Origin: Camarhynchus parvulus
Lineage: Eukaryota; Chordata; Aves; Passeriformes; Thraupidae
Assembly (NCBI RefSeq): GCF_901933205.1
Contig: NC_044601.1
Location: 28,582,944-28,646,943 of the forward strand
Direction of reading: 5' to 3'
DNA: 64,000 bases
This document shows positions 12,451-24,722 of this stretch, in pieces (the stretch's first letter is position 1; each line of letters opens with the position of its first letter). A program made the position numbers and the translations under genes. The notes below the pieces were generated by a model, which had not been told where the DNA came from, searched no databases, and worked only from the letters and a program-made list of their open reading frames with translations.

Positions 12451-15030
12451 TTGCTGCAATTGTAACACTATGAGGGGTTTGGCTTGTTTTTTTGTTTTGA
12501 ATTTTTCTGATTTGTAAGAATTTCTTGGTTACAATTTGTCCTTTAACACGGGCAGGGAGCATGGCAAAGCTCTGGGCCTTTCCCTGCGCACCCTTCTGCA
12601 GTCACTCCTAGGCTATGGAACTACAATCAATGAGAGCACTTCAGTGTTGTGGCTTTCCACCCAATGTACCTCTGCAGCACTGAAACACAGCTTCATTTTA
12701 TGAGCAAGCAATCTGAGGGCTGCTTCTCTTGCAGTCATCGAAGAGAATGCCTCCAACTAATGAAAACTACAGGTTTAAACTCGATTTGATAAAGTACAAA
12801 AAGGCCCTGTAAATCTGGTGTTTTGCAGAAGAGCATCACCTTTTATTCAGTGTAATTCCCCTCCACTGTTTATGTAGTCTAAAGGGGTCTCCAAGGGAGA
12901 TGCAGACAGCAGCTGCTTCACTCAGAGAAAAATCTACCACATGCCTATTACATGGATGACACCTGAGGATGTGTGGGACTTTTTGCTACCATTATTAAGG
13001 TTAAAGACAGGAACATTTCTCTGAGTTTCTGCAGAGTTTTATTTGCTCTATAGTGTTTACCAGAAATAATATTGATTTTTATACTTCCTTTTTTAAAGTT
13101 AACTATTTCCTTAAATAAATCTCAAAAAATCTGGGAAAAGTGCATAGACTCATCTCAGTTTCCTTTTCAGTCTCCCCACACACATCAATGAATGCACTAT
13201 TCCACTTTTAATCTCTTTCCACATAAGGTCAGTCAGATCCTTCAGAAGGTTTTGTGCAGTCTTTTTCAGAAGAATGAACGATGGCATGTTCAATTGCATG
13301 GTGTGCACTCACTGTACCTTCTTCATGACTTGCATGAATTGTGCCATGCAGGTATTATAAATCAAACCCAGCATAGCATGAAACACAGGCAACAACTGGT
13401 TGACGTGGTTTGTATCCCAGGGAGAGGTGTGTTGTTGTTGTGGCTAAGGATGATGTCCTGGAGTTGTCTAACAGGGCAAAACCAGTTCTCTGAGAGAGGA
13501 GGAAGATTCCTGTTTGTCTAGCTGAGGCACAGAGCTAGCAGTGCGCAGCAGAAAGTCATGAACTGTGGTAGTGCTTGGTGGAAGAGTTGGTTTGATTTCA
13601 ACATTGCAGTGTGTTTAAATTGCTCTTCTGTGAAGTACGCTGAAAGACTTATTGAACCAATGAAAGCTTCTTCCACTTTGAAAATATCAGCAACACCAAA
13701 TTCAATTTGGCATCACAGTGCCAAACAGCCACTGCAGGAACATGCAGCATGAATTACCATTGTTCAGCAAAAATCAGCAAATATGTGGGGTTTTTTCCCC
13801 AGCTGTTTGGCATATGAAGTTATCGAAATGAAATGGAGAGCAACGGACCCTGCACTCTTGTGCACAGCCCTGGCAGGGGAGGGTGGCATACAGCTCAAGA
13901 AATCTCTGAGGGTATCTGGGGTTTCTAGGTCTAAAATCTCTGAGGTTGGGAAGATGGCATGAAATCAGGACTTCTTTACAATACAGAAGATTCGCTCTGT
14001 ACAACAAAAAAGGAAATGCTGTTTGTCTTTCAGATAGCAGAAAGCTTCACCAGCTACATCTTGCATACCTGAAAGCCATGTGAAGATCCTCATCAGCAAT
14101 TTTTGTATTTATTACTCAGAATTTTTACCTCTTCACTCTTGCCAGTACTCCAGACACTGAAGGGTTGCTCCAGAGGAGAAAGAGATTGGTTGATAAAACT
14201 TATTTTAGACACAGACTAGATGTTTAAAATGAAAAAAAAAACACCCCAAAACCACAAAGATAGATAACATACAACAGCTTCAACTATTTTTTTACCTATA
14301 TAGAACTCTTTATGCACTTGTTTGATTCTTTAACCAAGGAACTCTTACTTTGAATTTCCATAAACATACTATAGACTAGCTTTAAAATCAGCCTTAATGG
14401 AACTTTGCTTGGACACAGCAGGACTGATGATTGCAATTTCATTTTATACATAGCAAATAATAGAATTCTTTATAGCTGTTTCATCACCTCTTTGTGCCTG
14501 AGATGATTTTGCAGCTTCTGGCTTTGAGGGGCAGTGCCATTCCCACTTTCCCTCTATCAATTTGTATTCAATGTTCTCTCAATCCTTCTTTTAATGTTGC
14601 TGGAGAGTGGTGTGAAAGGAGAGAAGGAAGAGAAAGCAGGAGGAGACTCATAGTCACTGAATCTGGCAGCAACATGGATGCAAATGGCTCTTTCTCACCC
14701 AGAAAATTTAAAATAAGGAAAAAAATCCCCAATTTACAACAAGTGAAGTAATATGATACTGCCTTTAAGCTTTTTATACAATGTGGGTTTTTTTGCGTTT
14801 CACTGTTAGTAATGAAGAATGATTTTAGCTGGGTGTCTAGTAGGTAGAAACACTCTCGGTCCAAGTTATCCTGCAACTCAAATAAATTCTTTACTTCTGT
14901 GTGGTTTCCTCTCTCTAGTTACAGCAACACAGACCTCAATGGTTGATTTTCCATAGATAAAAAGTTTTACATATGCGCTGGTTTAATACACCATTAGTAA
15001 TGGCTTTTTGCTCAGCCCCTTGTTTGTTGG
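12451..15030. other. No gene recognised
   Basis: Short open frames only (109 codons at 13192-13521 plus, 102 codons at 14568-14876 minus), none recognisable. A T-rich and an A-rich run lie near 12490 and 14231. No named repeat is seen. Confidence 0.5.
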
Positions 15031-15657
15031 TCAGGAGTGGATCTTTCCTTCTTGTTGATGTCCATTAAAAGCAGTGCTGGGCCTCACAGACAGGGAAGGA
15101 GCCCATCTGGAGGGCCATTGTGGCTGAACCGTTCTTTCAGAATTTTTTACTTGTTTCACACTTTTGAAAACTAACAGACCAATAACAGATACAGGTGTCA
15201 TGGCTTGAATTTTCCAGAGGGCTGCTGTGCTGCAGAAGGTTAGAAAAAGACTGTCTGTCCCCACACTGTATGGTGACTCCTTTATGATTCCACAGTGAGA
15301 AACACCAGACAGTACACAGGTGAGGTAGAACAGAAACTTCTGGGTGAGATCTTTCACTGTGATTCCTTTACACCTAGGAATTTCCAGACTTTTTTTTTCA
15401 TTTCTTGTTAAAAATAACCTGCTGTGCACAATGCTGAGATAGCCCAATGCTTCTGATGTGCTGTGAGTTGGGTTTAAGGCCTGCCCCTGCTGCTTACACC
15501 TTCCATATCTTGATATGAGATTTGTTTTGGGAGGGACATGATCAAATGCATAGGGTAACAGCAGGAATATGGCAGTTGCCTTGTCTGTCTCTAAAGATGA
15601 TGGAGGAAAGGACTGAGAAAAATTCATGCACAGGGAGGGAACACTATAGGCACACAT
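15031..15657 (-). other. Longest open frame in the window, 208 codons, unrecognised
   Basis: The frame has no domain, signal peptide or repeat that I recognise. Composition is mixed, with short hydrophobic runs (for example FLFYLTCVLSGV around residues 108-119). A rough estimate from stop-codon frequency puts one such frame by chance in 64 kb at a few percent, so it is unusual but not compelling. No promoter, splice signal or poly(A) context supports it. It is listed as an open frame, not as a gene. Confidence 0.15.
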
Positions 15658-15772
15658 ATTTGTCTAGCAGAGCACTTTTGTTCTACACAGCTGACTGTAC
15701 TGGAAAGTGACAGTGCTACTGTCACTCGACTGTTTTCACAAGAATAACAATGCAGAGACAGCAAAATTACTG
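15658..15772. other. Short unannotated spacer
   Basis: Nothing identified. Confidence 0.4.
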
Positions 15773-15788
15773 CCCTACTGCAGTAGGG
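15773..15788. repeat. Perfect 16-bp palindrome
   Basis: CCCTACTG followed at once by its reverse complement CAGTAGGG, centred on a CTGCAG. No flanking element explains it. Confidence 0.7.
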
Positions 15789-18700
15789 GTCCTTAAGCTT
15801 TCTTACTGCGATCTCCCTGAACTGATTGTCTAAAGCCAATTATAACAGTGTGGAAGCTTGAAGTAGAGAAGCACCTTCCCTTTTTTGTTGCATCTGGACA
15901 CCTGGCTGTATCGTTTATGCAGGCAGTGGAAGGTCACAGCCTGGCCCAGTCACTGTTAATAAGTTGTACACTGACTGTCCAGCATGCCTGCTGTGAGTTA
16001 TACTGAATGGAAGAGTAGCAAAGCTACCACTTCTGGCTGATTGGAGCTGGCTCAGACCAAAGCAGGTTGATTGAGACTGATGAGGTACCCTTCACCTTCT
16101 TTTCATTCTCCACCCCCAAATACATTTTAGCAATTTTGCTCTAAACCATGGATGCAAAAGGCTTCTCACAAAGTGCAGCTAATGGAAGCTGCAGCAGGAG
16201 GAACACAGGCAGCCTGAACCCAGAGCAGGCGCAGGCACACAGCTGGACTGGCAGGACAGTAATCACGAGAAAACACCTGGCTTGGAATTTAGCACACCAC
16301 CACACACCTTCAATAGCGGCAAATCAGCACACAGAAGGAGAACAAAAGAACAGCTTTGTGACTGCCTGGCCTAGACGACCGACCGAAGGAAGCAGTGAGA
16401 CGACATGTAGGTCAGGACACGGAGGCTGATGTAAATTATCCTAAACTAACAGCATGACAAACTGGACCTCTGACTTGAATTTCCATGGAAAAAGGGACAC
16501 AGAGGCAGCAGCAGAAACTCTGAGGAAAAAATCAGTTAATGGAAGGCCTTCCAAAACATCAAAGTTTTGCTTAAGTTCCAGGAAGAGGAATGTGTACAGT
16601 CTGAATCTTCTCTAAAGGAGTGAAGGATAGTAACCTATAGGAGACTTAAATAATGAGATACCTCTTAAAATACATAGTCAGTGAAAAATGTTGCACTTGG
16701 AAAATTACTTCTCAGCAGATTAATGCTTTTCCCAGCATTCATTGCTTAATAGTCCTAATCCATTGTGGTATGGATGATGTATTTCTTACAGAACTATCAG
16801 CATTTCATTCTACATTGCCTCTTCTTTGAATCTAGAAACAATGGGCAATAAAAGAGGGAAAAGAAATGTAACTGAAATAGAGTTACTGGGAATTCCAGCT
16901 CACCAGCTTTATACAAATAATGATTCCCATTTATTTCTCCAACCTCTAGCTTCTCTAGCCTATATAAATAAAAGCAATGGTCAACTAGCAAAAATTAAAC
17001 CAGCATGATTTCCCTTTTTCTCAGGGCTTTTTGACAAGGACTATCTTTTTGTAGGTGAAATCTGAGATTTAATTCTTGTATTTGCAAAAAACACCAAACA
17101 ACAACATGTAATGCTAGAATCAGTGTGTTGCTTTGTCTAGTACTGTCTGTTATGTATCCATAAAAACCATTATTTCAGTTGATATTCCCATGTCAGCTCA
17201 GAGGCTCAAGAGAGACCCCTGCATCCTCTTCTTATATGCTTTTAGAAAATAGCTCCTCTCATACTAGCTGTATGAAATCAGAATATTCAAGAAATAGTAG
17301 TAAAACAATGGTTTTAACATTATTGGTAAGGCACAAGCTTCAATCTTAACACATATATTAATTAACCATCTCATAATTTGTCCTCCATAGTTGGTGAAAT
17401 CTATCCTTCATGGTCCATGTATGCAGGTTATACCTAAACCTGTACAAATGAGACAAAAATGGATATAACTCCACAGAATAGCTGAAATAAACGCAGGGCT
17501 GATCCTGCAAATGTAGAAGAGCCTGGTGCTACTCCCTCAGGACTGTGACTAGGGAAAGAACCCTCTTTTGGTTGAGGGAAAACAAAGGAGTGGCCTTGCA
17601 GGAGAAAAGGCTTTGATGCTGTACTGCAGTGGCAGGACCTGGCAGACGCCAACAGAGCAGTGCCAGATAACACGCTGAAAATGCAAATCCACTGGGAGAC
17701 CGGCCTGTGCTACAGGACACAAAAACCCCAGCAGATGAGCAATCCTGAGCAGACAACTGGTCCTGTGCATACCTCACATAGCTACACCACACCAGAGGAA
17801 GGGCAGAGGAGTTAGACAGCTTAAAAGCTGTTGAACTGTAGAGGCTCAAGGTCAGAGTTTCTGCTGACGTACGCTCGCACCAGGCTTCTAGGGTCTGTCC
17901 TTCAATCTAATTCACCCCTAAAGAAAGGAGCAAATCAAGCAGTTCAAGAGCAACTTCCTCTTTTTAAATTGCCTTTCCTCACTGCCCTTTATGCCCTTTT
18001 CTCTCTCCACTTAAGAACTGCATTTCAGCGTGGGTGCCTCAAATTGGTTGCAATTTATAAGCATGTTATCCTCACAGCCAGATATTGATGGGAGCAGCAT
18101 GGAGCCCTGGGGCTCTGTGGACACCTTGCAGGCAATTTTTGGGATACTGCAGGCAGATTAATTATTTCCATTTCTACAGGCTGCTGCTCTGAGGCATAAC
18201 ATCCATTCTAGGCACACAAAACAGCAATTAGCAATGCCAAGCATGTCCAGACAACTGTCTACTTTCAAACAGTCACACACATCTTCAGGATGATCTGTTA
18301 AACTATTCACATTCACCACTGCAGTTCCCATGGGCTCAGCTGCAGTAAACACAAAGAGCAGAAGTCAGGGATCAGAAATGGCATTTTCATTGCATTAGAC
18401 CATGGCACTCTGAGCATCCCCAAAGCTTCCAGCTGGCTTGATTGGGAACAGAAAGGGTCTTCAGGGGCACAAAAATTACTACTAGGGTCCATATTAACAG
18501 CTGCCACTAAGTACCAAAGTTTATTGGTCCTCAGGATAGCTATCTGTGGTAGCACGCTACTTATTCCAGCAGATGAGGATGAACAAAGGAAGACTCTGAA
18601 CACGGACCAGGGCCCAAAACAATCATCTGGTATAAATAACAGCGTGGACAATACCAGAGTGCTATTCCAGACTCTGCAAAGTCTGGAGCAGCCTGGGAGC

Positions 18701-19689
18701 TATGAAGCTTTGTAAGTAGTGTTGGAATGCTGGGGAAAAACCAGCACTGTACGGAGATGGACTTGCTGAGAGAAAAGAGTAATCTTCTGTTGCAGCAAGC
18801 CTTAGCAGAAATACTAACAGAACTGAATTTGTTTGGAGCACAGTCCTTCTGAAATGTGTGGAGCAATTTTGGTGAAAACCCATAGGGCAGTAATAAAGAC
18901 ATTACAGACAGGCAGGGAAAATGAGGACTTCCACAAAGGAGGACTTCAGAGTGGGGAAATAAAACTGACTAAAAGTCTGGCTAAGGAATCAAGCTTATAC
19001 ATAGGTGAAGATGCTTAGGACATCAGAAGAGTATTCTCCAAATATATTTTCTACAGTGATTAGGGACAAAATATTTTAGAAATGACAGCATAAAAAAGAA
19101 AGAATAATATTTCATTTCCCCTTGTAATTTTCCACTTCAATTAAGTGAATAGAATAATAATATTTAATACTTTGCATTTTATTCTATTATTACATTATAA
19201 ATTAAAATTATGATTAATGATAGTGGTTGTTTGAATTGCATTTGAGGACTATTTATACCAGTGCAGGACTTCTGACTCTTTTCTGGCAGGCAGAACACTT
19301 TTTTAGAGTTTGCTCTATTCATGAGATTAATTATGGAAAGAAGGTGTGTGAAGGAATATTTGCCATAAAACAGATGCTTACATGACAGCAAATTCAATCT
19401 GTATTTGGAGGTTCCTCAAGTGGCATTTTCAAAATTTCTTCTGAAGTTGAAAAAAGCATTTAAAATAGTTATTTTGCTGTAAGTGAAAATACAATATTTA
19501 GCCCATAGTATCTTTTTTTTTCTGTCAAAAAAAGGAAACTGAGAACTGAAAAAAGTTTTTCTTTACACAAATTTCCTTCCATTAGAAGCCAGAAGTTAGT
19601 TTTGGCTCATTAGAGTGGAAGTAGCAGCAACTTAAAACCCACTCAAACCAAAAAATGCTCAAAACACACTGAAAAAACCCATTCCAGAA
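15789..19689. other. No gene recognised; small CpG cluster at 16190-16430
   Basis: Open frames up to 113 codons are present on both strands without recognisable domains. At 16190-16430 about eight CpG dinucleotides fall in 240 bp, including a GACGACCGACCG run, which stands out from the CpG-poor surroundings and may mark a younger insertion of unknown family. The remainder shows no nameable repeat. Confidence 0.45.
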
Positions 19690-20085
19690 ATATTCGAAAG
19701 CCTGGTAGTGTATTTCTCCCTGTCCTGAACCCTGGGCTACACTATAATCTCAGAAATGTTCATTAGGCCTTAGTCTTCATGAACAGAACCTGAGCTCAGC
19801 TTCTCTTGAGCTTTTGAGACCACTGTCTGCTCCCAGGAACTGGTGCTGTCTAAAAACCTCCTGGTTTTAACAAACACCATTGGAAACTTAATTTTTTTCA
19901 CCTGAAAAACAAGCCAAGAGGAACAACATTTTTGTTGTTGAACTTTAAAAGAAAGGTAGCAACTCGAATCGTGGCCAGGACATCAATGTGTAAAAAGCCA
20001 AGGATCTTGTGAACCTATAAACAGTGGTCCCAAGTGAGACCCTTTCACCTCCAGCATCTCCCTCTGAGTGGGGCCTCTCAGAGCC
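19690..20085 (+). repeat. Second repeat family, copy 1
   Basis: About 400 bp is homologous in the same orientation to 61570-62005. Shared anchors include CTCAGAAATG, AGGAACTG, TTTTAACAAACAC, TTGGAAACTTA and CATCTCCCTCTGAGTGG versus CACCTCCCTCTGAGTGG, in the same order and spacing apart from small gaps. Overall identity is moderate by eye. No coding capacity is shared. The family is not recognised. Confidence 0.75.
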
Positions 20086-21066
20086 CGAGAATGCTCAGAT
20101 TTGCTGTACTTGGAGCACCACTGCCAAACAATGATGACAAAGCCTGGGCCCATGCCCAGGGTCCTCAAGGCTCATATCCCTTTGCCTGCTGAGAAGATGC
20201 AGACATCTGACATGAGCGCTTCACTGAGCTCAAGGGAGAATTTTCACAGGTACCTTGTATGTACTGTGTGAAAATGCTACAGAAAATGTACCTGAATCTT
20301 AAGTACTTTAGATTGGTAAGTTAGGCCTATAAGTAGGGGTTGAAGTAAAGTCTATAGAATCTTTTGAAAATGGTTTAAATTAGATTGTTGTTTTAATGGT
20401 GTTAAACTCTTCAGGCACAAACTATCGTGCAAGTCCAGCGCTAAGTTTTGCACAGGAGTCTATGTTGAGACTTATGACTCAGTGGGAGGGCCTCCCTTTT
20501 TTGTTTTCATTCTTACCCTTTCCCATCTTTATACTTTTCCATCCCCAGTCTCCACACAGATAATTTTTGGTTGGTTTTAGTTTCAGATTAATTGATTTTA
20601 TGTTTCAGTCCAATTTTCCATCTGTGTGCTTTAACCATATAGTAAGTAAGAGCAATGTACTTCATTAAGATTTCACTTTTATATTAAAACTGGTTTTGCC
20701 ATTACTGTTGCTGGTGAGCAACCTAAAACACTCACTCACACAGAAAATCACCTTTACCAAACAGTAAGTTTCTGTCATCTTTTTTAGAATTACATGCCTT
20801 TTTTGGCCAGAGATCATAGCACAAAAACAGGGCCTAAGACAGAAGCAGGAAAAATGTCTCTGTTCTGCTGAGCTGTTAAAAATCTCTCAAATATCTAAAG
20901 CATAGACTGGGAATATTAGAAGTGACATGTAAGGTCACATGGAAACTGCAGAAGAAGGTGAGCTCTTCTGCAGTGATTACCAGGTCACCATGACTTTCAA
21001 GAAGTATTACACAAAAAATGAGAAACCAGGATCAAAATAATCATGGAGAGGTAGCTCCTCATGCAA
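20086..21066. other. No gene recognised
   Basis: One 67-codon open frame covers 20068-20271; the rest is AT-rich without nameable elements. Confidence 0.5.
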
Positions 21067-21135
21067 TGTCTCATTGATGCCTAGAGAGGCTACGAAGAAC
21101 AGAGGATAGATAGAGTTAAAGGAATAAAGTAGGTA

Positions 21136-21141
21136 TTTATT
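21136..21141 (-). promoter_or_regulatory. LTR poly(A) signal
   Basis: AATAAA on the minus strand (TTTATT on plus) in the R region position of the LTR. Confidence 0.6.
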
Positions 21142-21228
21142 AAAAGGTCTCCAAAGGATACACCTTGAGCAGTGCAAAAACCCAGCCAGGTCTACACCCA
21201 AAATGGACACTGGATCATGCATTTTCAC

Positions 21229-21235
21229 TTTTATA
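21229..21235 (-). promoter_or_regulatory. TATA box of LTR
   Basis: TATAAAA on the minus strand, about 90 bp upstream of the LTR poly(A) signal. Spacing fits an LTR promoter; present activity is unknown. Confidence 0.55.
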
Positions 21236-21517
21236 AGTTTTGGTCCATTTACATATTGGAGTTAATTGTCCAATTACAGTTTCAGGTTATGAAGTCCCCT
21301 CTTCCCAGATTGCTCTCCTCCATTCGCTGTTGTTTTTACTTCTAGGGCCTGAAGCTGCAGCAGTGTCCTTGGTTCTCAGGCTGGAAAAGAATTTTTTTTG
21401 TCTAACTAAGCTGTGAAGGGAACTTGCTAACACTTTATATGAAGTTCAGAGTTATATAATAATGCAGTACAGAATCTGGAAAATATAAAAGCTAAAATTT
21501 AAGGTATCATCATTACG

Positions 21518-21830
21518 CTGGTAGTACTTCTTGTCAAAAGATTTAAATTCTTGAAGTTTGCTAGAACCTGAAGAATACCACAGAAACCCAAAGAAGAGAT
21601 TCTCTTAAACAGAAAGAAACAATTTATTCAGAAAATCCCCTGAGCAGATGCAAGCATCTTCTTCGGAAAAATATATATCTTGGCATGTTCTCACAATTTT
21701 CCAGGCATCCATTCAAGCCACCATGTTTTTGCTCTTGTGGGATTTTCTTTCTTTGCTTCAGAAATAGTTTTTATTTGTCGACAAGGCCAGAGTCCCAAAC
21801 TTCCTCTGCATACAGAGTTTGCAAACATTT
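21518..21830. other. Spacer, possible further LTR remnant
   Basis: Another minus-strand AATAAA (plus CAATTTATTCAG near 21621-21632) followed by CCCTGAGCAG-like wording echoes the neighbouring LTR, so a second decayed LTR is possible, but edges cannot be drawn. Confidence 0.25.
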
Positions 21831-22110
21831 GGAATCATAGCACCATAGAATTGTAGTATCATTAAGGCTGAAAACTTCCACTAAGTCCAACAATTAACTT
21901 AGCACTGCCATGTCCACTGCTAAACCACGTCCCTAGGCACCACATCGGCATGTTTTTTACATAGCTGCAGGCATGGTGATTCCACCACTTCTCTGAGGAG
22001 CATGTTCCAATGCCTAATCATTCTTCACAGAAGAAATTTTTTCTAGTATCTAACTTAAACTCCCTTGCTGCCACTTGAGTTTGCCATTTTCTCTCCTGTC
22101 AGAAGAACAT
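21831..22110 (-). mobile_element. CR1 LINE 3' end
   Basis: Starts on the plus strand with the inverted CR1 tail (GGAATCATAG, then CATAGAATTG) and continues with 'ctgaaaacttccactaagtcc', 'aacttagcactgccatgtcc', 'ctaaaccacgtccctaggcaccacat', which is the typical inverted CR1 3' untranslated region. It is 5'-truncated at about 22110. Confidence 0.9.
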
Positions 22111-24333
22111 TTAAAGAACATATTGCCTCCCCCACTGTGCTCCCACAGACCACATGACTGAAAAATCAGCACCTTTTACTGGGTAGGGAGGTCTCTTACG
22201 TACCTGCTTAGTGGAAAGGCTGAGCTAAATCTCATACACTGTTCTGTCCAAAGCTTGGGTGGGGAAAAGGTGTTAAAGTCACTCACAATTATCCAAGGAG
22301 AGTCATGAGCAGAGAAGATAAGGCTAACAGTCAGGTGCTTTTACAGAAATATTCTAAATAGCAGATGAAATCAAGACAAATCAGCACAAAAATGATGGTT
22401 AAGGGGACTTGACTTAGCCTGTGCTTTTGCAGAAAACACTAAAACCTGGCATGGTTGTGCCGAAATGCTTATTTACAGACACCCTTTTTAAACCTCTACT
22501 TTGAACGCTTGTGTAATAGGGCAAAGGGACTTTGTAATGAGAGGAGTTTGCCAGTCCCAGACCTCCCTATCTGACCTGCCACCAAGAGAGTTTTAAATGC
22601 CATACTTCTCCTACACCAGAAAAGTCTGGAGGTGAATGGGATCACCTAAACTAAACAAAACTAAACTATTGGGTCTGAGTATTGGGTCTGATTATTCAGT
22701 TTTCTCTTTTCTCACTAAACAGCAAAATCTGACAATATGCCTCTTTTCTTGAAAAACAGCAACATACCTTGCTGCCTATAGATGCATACCCAAATCTGAG
22801 CAAGCCATGTCCCTAGCCACTTCAATGCAGTCTTCAAAACCAGCGGAGGATGTGAGTAAAGTGCTGATGGACATACACCTCATAGTGCATTTCAGTGCCA
22901 TATCAACGAAAGTTTAGTAGTGCAACACAGTGACTTTCTCAAAACAGACCATCGAGGCCAGTTCAGGTGAAATAAATCACTAATATCCTGGCACTTTATT
23001 GGTAGACTGCTTACTTCACATTAACTCAGGACTGCAAATCCTCCCATCTCGGAACAATTTTCTTCTTCACAGAAACAAAATGCTAAGGGACCAAGGGAAC
23101 TTGGTCCCTAATACGCAATTAATCCACAATATGTATCATATCCCTCTGATTTTCCTTCTGTGAGTGAAGACAGGAAGCTACTGAGTCCAGAAAACTTCAC
23201 TGAGTACTATGGCCTCCAGAGTTCAAAGTCATACATACTTCTATCTTTTGCCCAAGTCATCCACTGTGGTGACGTTTTCTAAGAGAGCCTAACACCGTCT
23301 GTTTGCAAGGGACAAAATGAGTCAGGGAAGCAGCAGAAATCAGCAGAATCTTTGCAGCCAGCAGATATGTGACCCTAAATGAAAACTGTTCAGAAGCAGA
23401 CCAAGCTGCCAAAAATGAAAAGAACAAAAGGAAAAGCAATAAAAAAGAAAAAACGCAGAGTGTTTTTGGAGCTGAGATTTGTCAATGACAACAGAAACTG
23501 CCAGGCGCGGGGGAAAGCTGTTACAGTTCTGCACACCAGAACTAACGTAGCTCCAGTTTCTCAACTAATCAACACACAAGAGATAGGGGATAACCCTGAC
23601 AAGGTTAAAATGCAAGAGCTGAGTGCTGAAGTAGATAGACCAAGCTGTTGGAAAATCAGGTTATTTAAGGTATCAGAAGACAACTACCCCAAAACATGGT
23701 AAGCAGAACCACGCAGTCTCTACAGAACACTGGCAGCCTCTCGGGCTTATGTGCTGAGTTAAACCAGTGGAGACAACTCCACTTACTGGGGAAAGGCAAG
23801 GGGTGTTTAGGATGAAACTGCCTATTTCTGGTTTGTATTTCTATAGGCCCCCAAACCCTAAAGACTGCATAGAATAGCAGGAAAAGTTGTTCTGTCCAAA
23901 TATGCTGACTGTTTAAAGGAAAAAAGCCAAACAGGAGCAGGGAGACAGTGGAGCACATAGGAAAAATAGATCACTACTGCACATAATGGCAGGTTGTGGG
24001 CATGATAAATTAAACTTTTCCAAAAGTAGTTCACCAAAGGTACATTTTAAAGATAGAAATTGAGAAAGAGTTGGAATCCTTCCTTTCAGGACCAGGAGGT
24101 GAATGTCTTAGCTTTTCGTATCCAGTTGATTTAAAGAAAGAAACTATGAGGCACATATCTGCTTCAAAATAAATATTCTTTTGAAAATTGCGGTTCCTCT
24201 GCAGTATTCCCATGCCAACAAATTTGGGACTAGGTGAACAGTCCAATCAAGCTTTGCAAAGTATAATGATAAAGAGCCATTATATTGCTGGAGCAATGTT
24301 TAAACAAAGCCCACAGTTTGCTGTTATGTTGGC
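22111..24333. other. No gene recognised; one lysine-rich open frame
   Basis: Most of the interval has no nameable element. A 107-codon plus frame at 23379-23702 begins with a basic stretch (KMKRTKGKAIKKKKRR, residues 12-27) and its stop codon overlaps a donor-like ATG|GTAAGC at 23696-23704. Without a convincing acceptor or homology this is left as a curiosity. Confidence 0.45.
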
Positions 24334-24358
24334 GGGGGAGGGGGGAGGGAGGAGTGGG
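24334..24358 (+). other. G-quadruplex motif
   Basis: Plus-strand guanine runs of 5, 6, 3 and 3 (24334-24338, 24340-24345, 24347-24349, 24356-24358) with loops of 1, 1 and 6 nt meet the usual G-quadruplex rule. No gene adjoins it. Confidence 0.7.
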
Positions 24359-24440
24359 AAGGGCATGAAAACTGTGCATTTGATTTGGGTGTCTTCATGA
24401 TTGTTACATCCAATACATTCTGATTTTTAATAGTCTAGTT

Positions 24441-24560
24441 TCTGTGGTTCAGGAGATTTGGCTTCAAATCGCTGCTCTGCTGCAGATGTTATTGTGTGAC
24501 CTTGAGAAAATCCACTTGACCTCTTTTCTCTTTGTCTGTGAAGCAGCAACAACACTCCTG
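24441..24560 (+). mobile_element. MIR SINE
   Basis: Matches the first half of the MIR consensus in order: GGAGATTTGGCTTCAAATC (the tRNA-derived B-box part), GCTGCTCTGCTGCAG, TTATTGTGTGACCTTGAG, CCACTTGACCTCTTTTCTC, then TTTGTCTGTGAAG. MIRs were active in early amniotes, so this is a very old copy. It is not a functional tRNA. Confidence 0.75.
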
Positions 24561-24683
24561 CCCTCCTTCTTTAGGGCAACAGGAGCAAAAATATCCCAAT
24601 TATCTCTGTAGACAACTGCAGTCAAGCTGAGAAACTAAAATAGAAAGGGAAAGAAACAGCAATTACATAATCTTACCATATAT

Positions 24684-24722
24684 ACACACACACACATACA
24701 CACACATATATATATGTATACA
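24684..24722. repeat. CA/TA microsatellite
   Basis: Alternating (CA)n then (TA)n dinucleotides with small interruptions. Confidence 0.9.

Larger units (their letters stand above)
21067..21517 (-). mobile_element. Solo LTR, probably endogenous retrovirus (ERVK-like), minus strand
   Basis: The minus strand shows LTR architecture in the right order: a TATAAAA box (21229-21235), then an AATAAA poly(A) signal about 90 bp downstream (21136-21141), then about 70 bp to a ...GAGACA end at 21067. The layout and wording resemble passerine ERVK LTRs, recognised by eye. The right edge near ATCATCATTAC is inferred, and no target-site duplication was found. No internal gag/pol sequence adjoins it, so it is probably a solo LTR. 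Confidence 0.6.

Noticed and set aside
24455..24475. tRNA B-box-like sequence
   Set aside because: Belongs to the tRNA-derived head of the MIR; no cloverleaf or acceptor stem can be drawn.
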